The notes beneath the pieces are model-generated. The model was not told where the DNA came from. It did not search any database and worked only from the letters and a program-made list of their open reading frames with translations. Made by a program: the position numbers and the translations under genes. This document shows, piece by piece, positions 26,696 to 35,083 of a stretch of 64,000 nucleotides of DNA. Each line of letters starts with the position of its first letter. The stretch's first letter is position 1. Origin of the DNA: RBC074 sp964470555 (GTDB taxonomy: Bacteria > Acidobacteriota > Blastocatellia > RBC074). Location of the stretch: positions 11,780 to 75,779 of the forward strand of contig CAYYDG010000036.1 of the NCBI GenBank assembly GCA_964470555.1, written 5' to 3'.

Positions 26696-28165
26696 ATGAT
26701 CGAAAGCATCAAGCTCCGCGATTGGCGCGGCATCAAATCCGGCACGATTGAAGGCTTCCGCAAAATCAATCTGCTGGTCGGCCCCAACAATTCCGGTAAG
26801 TCCGCCGTGCTGGAAGCCATCTACCTGGCTTGCACCGCTAGCCGTCCGGCGGGAATGACGGACGAACGAGATCAGGAGCGTAAACCTTATGACACGACGG
26901 TTGCGGAAAACGACTTAACCGGCGATCACCCCATGCGGCGTGTTTGGGCGAAACACGGTTATGGCTTGGAACAAGATGGTCTCGGCGAGTGGGAGACCGG
27001 GCAAATCAAAATTCATCAGAAAAACAAAGAAACCAAGCTGCCGGATTTCAGCCTTTTTCCTGCGGGCGGTTTTGAGAAAGGCGACGAACGTTTCAGCGCC
27101 GTCTTCGGACTTGAATCGCAAGACCGAACCCAGCAACCGTATGAAATGAAGCTGGCGGAGATTCAGCAACGCATCGTGTCGCTGAGACAGGAGCTTGAGA
27201 CTCCGTTTCGGGAAGGCATCGCAGGAATTGGAGAAGAACAGGAACGCCGGCGCGGACAGGAAGTCGAGCAGATTGAAAAGAAAATAGAAAGCACGGAAGA
27301 CGAGAAGGGAGAACTGCAAAAGGCCGAACAGGCGCGTGGACGAAGAATCCAGTTGCTGGCAGACCGGCTGATGCAGGAAGGGCTGCCCGATTTTTCGCAA
27401 AGCCGACTGATTTATTGCTGGCACGAGAGCTTGTCATACGGCTACAAAGGCGACGCGGCATGGATCATCAAAGGCGAACAGCTTCCTCTGGCAAAGCACG
27501 TCATCCTGCACGACCTTTCCAAAGTTACTGGCTACATCCCGACTGATTTCGTGCGGCAAAACTTTTTCCAAAAGCCTGATCGGTTGCAGAAACTCACCGA
27601 ATCCTTTCAGCGCATTTTCAGCTTTGAGCAGTGCGCGATTCAATTTCAGGCTGCCCCGGAAGACAACAAACTGGCTCAAGCCTGGGTTTCGGCCAATGGA
27701 CAAGTCTATGTGCCAATTGATGCCTTTGGCGATGGTGCGCGCAGCGTCTTCAAGCTGTTAGTTACATTGCATGTCCTGGTTGATGCAGTCAGCGAAGAAG
27801 AACCGGGATTGCTGATTTGGGAAGAGCCGGAGTTGTTCCAGAACCCGCAGCCGCTAGGTCAGCTAATCAAAGAAGTAGTCACCTTAGTTAAGGTAAAGCC
27901 GATTCAAGTTTTTATTGCTAGCCACAGCATGGAAGTACCTGCACACTTTGTTCGTTTGGTCAGGAGGCAGCAGTTGGGGGAGGCGGATTTAGTAGTTATC
28001 AAAACGAGGCTGTATGAGGAGAAACTGCTATCTGCTCAGTTCGACCAACGTAATGTTGTGGCCTGGATCAGAATGAAAAAGGATTTACGAACGCCAACCG
28101 GAGAGGTGGACAGCCCGCTTATCTATCAATTGGAGGGGGAAGACGATGAACAAGAAGAAGATTAA
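26696..28165 (+). CDS. ABC/AAA-type ATPase, OLD/AriA-like, embedded in CRISPR operon
   Basis: This 489-residue protein starts at ATG 26696, with AGGA at a 7-base distance. Walker A is GPNNSGKS (29-36) after IKLRDWRGIKSG. A charged coiled coil spans about 151-225 (RRGQEVEQIEKKIESTEDEK). Walker B is LLIWEEPE (372-379) and the switch His is in IASHSME (408-413). This is the layout of OLD-family and SMC-like ATPases whose TOPRIM nuclease is missing, and a separate TOPRIM-like gene follows with a 20-base overlap. A sensor or motor for that nuclease, as AriA is for AriB, is an inference. No Cas family is recognised. Confidence 0.85.
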   Translation: MIESIKLRDWRGIKSGTIEGFRKINLLVGPNNSGKSAVLEAIYLACTASRPAGMTDERDQERKPYDTTVAENDLTGDHPMRRVWAKHGYGLEQDGLGEWETGQIKIHQKNKETKLPDFSLFPAGGFEKGDERFSAVFGLESQDRTQQPYEMKLAEIQQRIVSLRQELETPFREGIAGIGEEQERRRGQEVEQIEKKIESTEDEKGELQKAEQARGRRIQLLADRLMQEGLPDFSQSRLIYCWHESLSYGYKGDAAWIIKGEQLPLAKHVILHDLSKVTGYIPTDFVRQNFFQKPDRLQKLTESFQRIFSFEQCAIQFQAAPEDNKLAQAWVSANGQVYVPIDAFGDGARSVFKLLVTLHVLVDAVSEEEPGLLIWEEPELFQNPQPLGQLIKEVVTLVKVKPIQVFIASHSMEVPAHFVRLVRRQQLGEADLVVIKTRLYEEKLLSAQFDQRNVVAWIRMKKDLRTPTGEVDSPLIYQLEGEDDEQEED

Positions 28166-28886
28166 CTTCCTTGCCCTATGTGAGGGTGCGACTGAAAAGA
28201 TGATTGTGGATAAGCTCGAAAAGCTGCGCGATCAGACAATCACCTGTTATGACCTTGGAGGTGATGGAAATCTGGAGGAAAGACTTAAAGAGAATATTGA
28301 TACGGTTATCGAAAATGCCAAGGTTGACCAGGAAACAGCCACGGCGATGCTTGTGCTTGTAGATCGGGATGACAAAGAGATTGCTAGCCGTTGCCAAAAG
28401 GTACTCGCCGTTGTGAAGAATAACTTTGACCGCAATGCTGAGTTTGAAAAGACCTCTTTGGACAATGTTTTCATTCTAAAGACAACGCTGGAAAATCTTA
28501 GACTTGTCCTCCACGTGTCAAGTTATCGCTGTGAGCCTGCTTCCATTGGCTATACGTCTGATGACTATGTGCTGAAACTTGCGCTCACACAGACAATAGC
28601 CTCTCGCTTGTTGGGAGAGGACAAAAGCAAGAAAAAAGAATGGACGATTACAAAAGAAAAGCTTCTGCTCAAGATACAAGAGGAAATGCCTAAGCTACTG
28701 AAGGACAATGGAATTCCATCATTGTCGGCCAAGCAGTACCTAAGGCTCTATGCAGCACTGGTTGCCCCGAAGAAATCAGTTCCCGGTTTTGCTGGAACAG
28801 TTTTGGAGCACTCTGATCCTTCAGAGATCCAAACTGTTTTTGAGTCATTCATCACAGCAATTGGGTATCTGAGGAGCGAATCATGA
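28146..28886 (+). CDS. Small TOPRIM-like protein, probable nuclease partner of the ATPase
   Basis: This 246-residue protein has ATG 28146 after GGAGGGGG, overlapping the ATPase gene. The N-terminus FLALCEGATEKMIVDKLEKL carries the TOPRIM Glu (E13) and Gly (G14). MLVLVDRDDKEIASRC carries the metal-binding Asp pair (D73, D75). Similar plans are seen in OLD-like TOPRIM proteins and in the AriB half of PARIS. A helical C-terminal half (about 110-246) has no clear match. The gene looks more AT-rich than its neighbours, a hint of separate origin. Metal-dependent cleavage of nucleic acid is inferred from the motifs only. Confidence 0.75.
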   Translation: MNKKKINFLALCEGATEKMIVDKLEKLRDQTITCYDLGGDGNLEERLKENIDTVIENAKVDQETATAMLVLVDRDDKEIASRCQKVLAVVKNNFDRNAEFEKTSLDNVFILKTTLENLRLVLHVSSYRCEPASIGYTSDDYVLKLALTQTIASRLLGEDKSKKKEWTITKEKLLLKIQEEMPKLLKDNGIPSLSAKQYLRLYAALVAPKKSVPGFAGTVLEHSDPSEIQTVFESFITAIGYLRSES

Positions 28887-30340
28887 TTCACGACTATTTT
28901 GCCGCGTATTCCTACCTTGACAGCTATGACCACGTACAGCGTCGGGTGATTGATTATCTGGTGGGGGAAAAGACTCCGCCGGAAGAATTCGCCTGGCTTT
29001 CGGCCATCCAGGACCCGGCGGCCAAAGTCGAGATGCTGGCGCTGGCGCAGCTTTCAGTCAAAAACTACGCCACCAGTGGCGACCCGCGCGAACGGTCTGG
29101 CGGTCTCAAACGTGCGCTGCCCGACGTCAGCCGAAGCTTTGAGCAACGTGTAGACAAAGAACTCACGCCGCTTGGATTGACGCCTGCGTTGCCGGCGCTC
29201 GATGAGTTGCCGGAATTGAGCTTCGCGCTTCATTTTCGCTTCCGGCTGCGGCAACCGTACCTCTCGCACGATGAATCCGTGCTTTACCTGCTCGACAATC
29301 CGGTCAGGAAAGAGAAGGTCTTCCGTTTGCCTTACGTCGCGCCGACGCAATGGAAAGGAACGCTGCATTCAGTGATGGTGCAGCAACTGGCTGCCGAGTG
29401 GGACGGAAAGAAGGATCAGGATGCTACCCATGAAGCGTTGAAGAAATTCATTGAGCAGCGCACGAGATTGCTTGTGCTATTCGGGTCGGAGAAAGATCTG
29501 TTTTCGGAAGACTCAAGAAAAAAGGAAAACCTCTTTTTGGATAACGTGCTCCCGGATCGTTTCAAAAAAGACGCTGCGAAAAGCTATCGCGCGCAAATTA
29601 AGGAATTGCTCAACAAGAATAGTGACAAGAAAAACAATGAATTCTTCGCCGGGCGTCTGCAATTTTATCCCAGCTTCTTTACTCAGCTTGGTCTGGAAGT
29701 GATGAACCCGCATTCCCGCAAGACCGGCTCCGGCGAAGTGCCCATCCTGTTTGAAACCGTTCCCAGAGGAGCCGAAGCCGGATTCACGCTGCTCTACGTC
29801 CCGCACGATTGCGTCGGCCAGCAGCGAGCCCCACTGGTTCGCCAGCAAGTCGCCGAAGACCTGAAGCTGATTGCGCACGGCTTGTACGAGATGTTTTGTC
29901 TGTATGGTTTCGGCGCGAAAGTCACCAGCGGCTTCGGACGCGCGGAAGAAAAGATCGAAGGGAAACTGGCGCTGCGCGCACGGAATCTGAATTTGTCGGA
30001 CGCGGGTAAAGCAGTGAGCCAGCCGACTGGTGCGGCTCCCTTGCCCAAGTACCTGGAAGCGCCGGATCGTTTGAAGCCGGAATACCGCAACCCGGACGGC
30101 ACATTCCGCGAACGCTCCGAAGCCGAGTTGAAACAGATGGGCAAGATGTCCCGCTGGGAATACGACAAAGCCCGCCGCTGGTGGCTGGCGCAGGCGGAAA
30201 AAGCGAAACAGCCCGTGCTGGAAAACAAACCCGCGAAACCTGCCTGGCCGGAAGTGGAGTTCAGAAGCTTTGCCGAGCTTGAACAGAAAGCGGCGCAAGC
30301 GGCGGAGGCGTTGCAAAAGGAGATGCGTCGTGAGCGTTGA
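28883..30340 (+). CDS. cmr6: Cmr6-like RAMP protein with long extensions
   Basis: This 485-residue protein has ATG 28883 after GAGGAG. The core matches Cmr6: YVAPTQWKGTLHSVM, GRLQFYPSFF (from 257), LEVMNPHSRK (near 272), PILFETVPRGAEAGFTL, and the glycine loop YGFGAKVTSGFG (from 341). Usual Cmr6 proteins are about 200-350 residues. This one has ~100 extra N-terminal residues and a ~120-residue charged tail (MSRWEYDKARRWWLAQAEKA and onward). Cas7-like backbone or cap role in the complex is expected. Its 3' end overlaps the GTG start of the Cas10-like gene. Confidence 0.8.
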   Translation: MIHDYFAAYSYLDSYDHVQRRVIDYLVGEKTPPEEFAWLSAIQDPAAKVEMLALAQLSVKNYATSGDPRERSGGLKRALPDVSRSFEQRVDKELTPLGLTPALPALDELPELSFALHFRFRLRQPYLSHDESVLYLLDNPVRKEKVFRLPYVAPTQWKGTLHSVMVQQLAAEWDGKKDQDATHEALKKFIEQRTRLLVLFGSEKDLFSEDSRKKENLFLDNVLPDRFKKDAAKSYRAQIKELLNKNSDKKNNEFFAGRLQFYPSFFTQLGLEVMNPHSRKTGSGEVPILFETVPRGAEAGFTLLYVPHDCVGQQRAPLVRQQVAEDLKLIAHGLYEMFCLYGFGAKVTSGFGRAEEKIEGKLALRARNLNLSDAGKAVSQPTGAAPLPKYLEAPDRLKPEYRNPDGTFRERSEAELKQMGKMSRWEYDKARRWWLAQAEKAKQPVLENKPAKPAWPEVEFRSFAELEQKAAQAAEALQKEMRRER

Positions 30341-33300
30341 CCTGGAAGTATTGCGGACAAATCGAGAGGCTTTGCTGTTGGCGGAGGTGGCGGCCTGGCT
30401 GCACGATATGGGCAAGTGTGACGACAGACACATTACGGAAGAGTCGTCAGATAAGAAAGGCACGACAGGCTATCAATACAAGCAGCATCACAACAGTTTG
30501 GTTTCGGGCTACTCAGTAACTATAGCTGGCGAATCAGTGACTTTGGCTGATCTTATCGAAAGAGGTGTGCCAGGAAACATCAAGGAAGTAAGCGAACTAT
30601 GGCTGGTTCGGGCCTTAGGGCGCTGTCACAATGCTGCGCATACTGAGAAAGAAGAAAAATATTTACTGGCGACTCAAAAAGCAGCGAACACGCGGGCAAG
30701 CAACACTTTTGGCTGGGAATCGGCGCCAATCAGCGGCTTAGAATCATTGCTCAAAAAGATTGACTTCACCGGACTAACCAATCGCGTTAAGTCCAAAGAG
30801 CAGATATACGATTCTTTCAAACAGGCACTGGGAGATACACGGCGGCCAGATAACGAAGTGAGCCTATGGGATTGGGGGAGTGCCGTAGCTACACTTTATA
30901 AGGCGGCTTTGGCCGCAGCGCTGCTCGGCAATAAGCCCAGCCCCGAAGAAATTAAATGGCGGTTGTTGAGTGTTCGGTTCGACGGGCAGGAAGCGCTTTC
31001 ACGTGCAACGAAACTGCCCGACCTGCTCGCCAGACAGAAAATTATTCTGGATGGATTGCGGAGAGTAAGAGACCTGCTGGAAGAGCAGTATCCGCTTGGC
31101 ACGGAAGTCTACTGTGATAACAGCGGCAGCATTTATGTTATTCCCGATATAAAAGACTTGCTGCAACTGAAAAACGGCGAAGGAAAATCCCTGGAAACGT
31201 TGATTAACGAGCAATTCAGTTCCGGCACAATCACTAGCGATCCTCGACTACGTCAAAAGCTGTGTCTAAATGGTGAGATTGTCCTTCTAATAACGCCTGA
31301 TACAACCCCGTGGCGGGCGCAGCCAGTTAGAGGGTTAGGGCACACTGAAGAACCGCCACCAATCGAATCACATCTGCATGAGCCTGATACGTGCGGCGCT
31401 TCCGCTTCTTCTGTTCGCACTTGGTGGAAAAAACATGCAGAAGACATCTGTTCAGTTTGCCGACTGCGCCCCCAGGGATGGGCTGCAGAAGATTACGATG
31501 AACATTACCGTAGAAAATCCCAACACATTGAATGCCTTGAAAAGTGTCTGACCTGTAAAGGAATCAAACGTAAAGTTTGCTCGATTTGTGAGGAGCGGCG
31601 GGAAGACCGCTCGATAGAATGGGCAAGTAAGAAGCTAGACACAACAATCTGGATTGATGAAGTCGCTGGCATAACTGGTAGACTGGCTTTGATCACAGGT
31701 AGCTTTGATCTTACTGAGTGGCAGAACGGGAAAGCAGTGTTTTATCCGGAGAGCAAAGGCGATCAACAGGCCGATAAACTGGCAGAGCCGTCTAAGGTTT
31801 ATCAGATAAAGGTGTTCGATGAGAACCTGACGGATGGGCAAAAGATTGTTTTATCTGGTGATGAGTACAGACTGTGTTTGCGGCGCGGCCTTTTGGCCAG
31901 TCTTCAACGTGTTCAGAATTCGCTTCAGCCACTGCGAATGAACTCATTGAAGGTGAAGTGTGGCAATCGTCCAATGCTTGACTTTGTAATTAGCGACATT
32001 GAGAGACGCAGCGACGGAAGTTTATGTTTGAAGTCAGTTTCCCCTTTGACTGGTTGTGCGGGCGAAAATGAGTGTCAGGCATTAGGCATCACGTTTCAGG
32101 TGGCGGATTCAGGCTCTGCGCTTATTGCCAATGACCCCCAGTCTTTGAATAAGGTGATGAAGGTTATTCTCCACGATGGAATTATGGTTGGAGCAGGATT
32201 TGATAGCTATCGAATGAAAGAGGCTCTGACCTTCACCAGAATCCAGAGCATCTGGAGAACATTCGAAGGCTTCTGGAAAAAGATCGAGTACAGCCTGAGT
32301 AAAGAAAGCTGCGTTGGGTTAATTGCGCCGCGTCTGCGCATTGAAGCGGAGTATTCCGCTTCCGCCCAATCGGACTCACTGATCCCTTCCCACAGCTACG
32401 AGGTCAAAGTCGAAAATCAGCGGCTCAGCATTGTGTGCGTCAAAGAGGGGGAGTTCCTGACGGCGGAAAATTTGCATTACCTCGCCAAACAATTCGATCC
32501 AGAACAAGGGCAGAAAGATTACAACACGGCAGCAATGTTTGTGCGCGATGTGCTGGTGAAGAAAGGTGAATTCGAGGTTGAAGAGCCGACCGGCTACGGT
32601 AATCCGAACAAACTGCGCGGCAAACTGAAGATCAAAAATGTCGTGCCCGAGCCTACACCTTACGTTCCCGCCATCACGATTCTGGCCGAACCGCGCAACT
32701 TTATGGCGCTGGTTCCGGCGGACAAGGCTTTGAATGTGGTCGAGGCAATCAAGGCGAAGTACGAAATCGAAATGGGCAAGGTTCGCAACCGGCTGCCGTT
32801 GACAGTCGGCGTAGTCTTCGCCGGATCGCGCACGCCGCTGGCCGCCTTGCTGGACGCGGGCAGGCGAATGTTGAAGTTCAAGTCGGCGGAAAAGAAATGG
32901 AAGGTTGTCAACGCCACAGACGATTCATTCAAAACAGACGTTGATGCCGCTGGAAACGAAGTTCGCACTTCAAGCCGAAGGCTGGATTTAGAAAGCGACG
33001 GCGCCATTCCGAAGAAAATCATCTGGCACTTTCCGAACAAAATGGGAGACGGCTCAGAAGACCATTGGTATCCGTACTTTTTCACCGATACTGCGCCGGA
33101 TGGAACGCGCAGGATGTTTCAATCGCCCGATGGCAGCCGACAGCTTATTCACGTCGGCGATTTGAGGAACACAGATGAAGTCATCGTCCAGCCTTCGACC
33201 TTTGACTTCGAGTTTCTCGATTCAGCGGCGCAGCGATTTGAGATCAGCTACAAAGACGGCAAGCGGCGCAGCCGGGAACGGCAGGCGCGGCCTTATTACC

Positions 33301-33659
33301 TGGAAGAGGTCGAAGACTTCCAAAAGATTTGGAAGACGCTGGAAGAAGGGTTGGTGACTTCACAGATCAAAACGCTGGGCGAGTTGATCGAAACGAAACG
33401 CCGCGAGTGGTTCGATGAATCGGCTTTGCTCGATGATGACCAGCGAAAGCAGCGGGACAAAACCTTTGAGCGGTTCGTAAAAGACGCCATCACTAACGCT
33501 GCTTGGAAAAAAGGGAAGCGCCCAGAGGTTGAAGATGAAGATAAGAAGCCCACATTTATCGTACAAGCAGCCTTGCGCGGGCAGCTTGCCGACGTGATCG
33601 AACTGTTCACGCAGATACTCAAACAAAAATCGAAAGTTGACGGAAAGGACAAACTATGA
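30330..33659 (+). CDS. Divergent Cas10 (Csx11-like) large subunit lacking GGDD
   Basis: This 1109-residue protein has its start at GTG 30330, with AGGAG 7 bases upstream and an 11-base overlap with the previous gene. The N-terminal HD nuclease domain has AAWLHDMGK (H25, D26), QHH (53-54) and CHNAAHTEK (99-107). The zinc ribbon Cys pairs are 374/377, 406/409 and 417/420. The first palm-like region is RLALITGSFDLTEWQNGK (~450). In the second palm the cyclase motif expected as GGDD reads AEPR (786-789) in ITILAEPRNFMALVP. A charged C-terminal domain follows. DNA cleavage by HD is possible; cyclic oligoadenylate synthesis is not expected. Confidence 0.85.
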   Translation: MSVDLEVLRTNREALLLAEVAAWLHDMGKCDDRHITEESSDKKGTTGYQYKQHHNSLVSGYSVTIAGESVTLADLIERGVPGNIKEVSELWLVRALGRCHNAAHTEKEEKYLLATQKAANTRASNTFGWESAPISGLESLLKKIDFTGLTNRVKSKEQIYDSFKQALGDTRRPDNEVSLWDWGSAVATLYKAALAAALLGNKPSPEEIKWRLLSVRFDGQEALSRATKLPDLLARQKIILDGLRRVRDLLEEQYPLGTEVYCDNSGSIYVIPDIKDLLQLKNGEGKSLETLINEQFSSGTITSDPRLRQKLCLNGEIVLLITPDTTPWRAQPVRGLGHTEEPPPIESHLHEPDTCGASASSVRTWWKKHAEDICSVCRLRPQGWAAEDYDEHYRRKSQHIECLEKCLTCKGIKRKVCSICEERREDRSIEWASKKLDTTIWIDEVAGITGRLALITGSFDLTEWQNGKAVFYPESKGDQQADKLAEPSKVYQIKVFDENLTDGQKIVLSGDEYRLCLRRGLLASLQRVQNSLQPLRMNSLKVKCGNRPMLDFVISDIERRSDGSLCLKSVSPLTGCAGENECQALGITFQVADSGSALIANDPQSLNKVMKVILHDGIMVGAGFDSYRMKEALTFTRIQSIWRTFEGFWKKIEYSLSKESCVGLIAPRLRIEAEYSASAQSDSLIPSHSYEVKVENQRLSIVCVKEGEFLTAENLHYLAKQFDPEQGQKDYNTAAMFVRDVLVKKGEFEVEEPTGYGNPNKLRGKLKIKNVVPEPTPYVPAITILAEPRNFMALVPADKALNVVEAIKAKYEIEMGKVRNRLPLTVGVVFAGSRTPLAALLDAGRRMLKFKSAEKKWKVVNATDDSFKTDVDAAGNEVRTSSRRLDLESDGAIPKKIIWHFPNKMGDGSEDHWYPYFFTDTAPDGTRRMFQSPDGSRQLIHVGDLRNTDEVIVQPSTFDFEFLDSAAQRFEISYKDGKRRSRERQARPYYLEEVEDFQKIWKTLEEGLVTSQIKTLGELIETKRREWFDESALLDDDQRKQRDKTFERFVKDAITNAAWKKGKRPEVEDEDKKPTFIVQAALRGQLADVIELFTQILKQKSKVDGKDKL

Positions 33660-34681
33660 GCGAAGCAACAGCCACGAAAAAACTTTATGAGCAGCGGCGG
33701 TTTGTGTTTATGACGCTCGATCCGGTGCATATCGGCGCGGGCGGCTATCGGCTGGGGCGCGTGGACAATACGATCACGCGCGAGCCGGGCACGAATCTGC
33801 CGAAGATTCCCGGCACTAGTCTGGCGGGGGCGGCGCGCAGCTACGCGGCAATGCGGTATGGAAAACCGGAAGCCGCCGGGCAGCACAAAAAGCTGAAGGC
33901 GAAAGAGCGCTGCCCGATCATTTACACCTTTGGCACGGCGACGGAATTGGGCGGAGGTCAGGCAGGTTCAGTCAGCCTTGGTGATGCACATTTGCTCTTT
34001 TTCCCTGTCTATTCGATGGCCGGACCGTTGTGGGTAAGCACGGTGGAACGGGTCAAAGAAGCCTGGGGCAGCGAAAGCGTTTCCTCTCCCGATCAGCCGG
34101 ATGACAAGGGAAAGACCATGACGAATCTGGTCTGGGACGGAGACAAGCTGAATCTTGGCTGGTTGCTTCTGCCAGCGGTCAAGGGATTGCAGATTACCGC
34201 GCCCGAAGAGATCAGGAAACGCGAAGAATGGACAACCATTTCGCATCGCATCGTGCTTGCCTCCCCCAAAGTCTTTTCGCAGATTGTCAACAGCAATCTG
34301 GACGTGCGAACTTCGGTCAGCATCAAGCCTGAAACCGGTGCAGCAGAAGATGGCGCGCTGTTCACTTATGAAGCGATTCCGCGCGCGGCATGGTTGTGGG
34401 CCGATGTGGTTCAGGATAACTACCGCGAATTGAACAGCAAGCCAGAGGATAGAGAGAAAAACAAATTCGAGACCGTTGACAAGCAATACGACACGGAAAC
34501 ACAGCAGGAACGCGCGGGCGAGGAGCTTGGCGAAACCTGGAACAGTCCGATGGATGTGGTGAAAGCAGGCTGCCGCTTGATCGAACATCTGGGAATCGGT
34601 GGGATGGGCACGCGCGGCTTTGGCCGGATGCGATTGCTCGGCGATTCCTCTCTCAACAATGGAGGCGCAAATGGCAAGTGA
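33656..34681 (+). CDS. cmr4: Type III CRISPR backbone RAMP Cmr4 (Cas7-like)
   Basis: This 341-residue protein has its start overlapping the Cas10-like stop by 4 bases, preceded by GGAAAGGA. TLDPVHIGAGGYRLGRVDNTI includes Asp37, which aligns with the catalytic Asp of Cmr4 and Csm3 used to cut target RNA at 6-nt steps. KIPGTSLAGAARSYAA and the glycine loop HLGIGGMGTRGFGRMRL follow. The subunit polymerises along the crRNA. Because the Asp is kept, target RNA cleavage is expected even though the cyclase is lost. Confidence 0.93.
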   Translation: MSEATATKKLYEQRRFVFMTLDPVHIGAGGYRLGRVDNTITREPGTNLPKIPGTSLAGAARSYAAMRYGKPEAAGQHKKLKAKERCPIIYTFGTATELGGGQAGSVSLGDAHLLFFPVYSMAGPLWVSTVERVKEAWGSESVSSPDQPDDKGKTMTNLVWDGDKLNLGWLLLPAVKGLQITAPEEIRKREEWTTISHRIVLASPKVFSQIVNSNLDVRTSVSIKPETGAAEDGALFTYEAIPRAAWLWADVVQDNYRELNSKPEDREKNKFETVDKQYDTETQQERAGEELGETWNSPMDVVKAGCRLIEHLGIGGMGTRGFGRMRLLGDSSLNNGGANGK

Positions 34682-35069
34682 GCAGACCTTCAATCTGGAT
34701 TTGCACGCGGCGGAAACGGCGCAAAAGATCATCAACGAAATCGTGGCGAAGAAAACCGTCAAAGCGCAGGACGCGGAAAACCTGATTACCAAGGCGCTGG
34801 GCGTTTTGCAGGAAAACGGCGTTTATGCCTGCGCGTTGTTTTTATATGCAAGCAAAGGTGGGAGCGTGGCAGATTCGGTTTGCAATGGTTTATTGCAGAT
34901 GACCGCGCAGCTTGGCTTGTCGCCCGTGGCGCAATGGCAGTGGCAGGAAGGATTGAGATTTGTCTCCGAGAAAATTTGCAGTGACCTCGACCGAATGTTG
35001 CTGGTCAGGCAGCTTTGGGAGCAAACACTGATCTACGCACGGTATGGCGCGAAAGCATGGGGCAAGTGA
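34671..35069 (+). CDS. cmr5: Type III CRISPR small subunit Cmr5
   Basis: This 132-residue protein has ATG 34671 with GGAG 6 bases upstream, overlapping the cmr4 stop. It is all-helical: NLDLHAAETAQKIINEI, then AENLITKALGVLQENGVYAC. The end AQWQWQEGLRFVSEKICSDL and LLVRQLWEQTLIYAR resembles the Cmr5 core. Length and position after cmr4 fit the family (about 120-160 residues). It lines the belly of the complex and contacts the RNA duplex. It has no catalytic motif. Confidence 0.85.
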   Translation: MASEQTFNLDLHAAETAQKIINEIVAKKTVKAQDAENLITKALGVLQENGVYACALFLYASKGGSVADSVCNGLLQMTAQLGLSPVAQWQWQEGLRFVSEKICSDLDRMLLVRQLWEQTLIYARYGAKAWGK

Positions 35070-35083
35070 AGGAGCGAGGTTTT

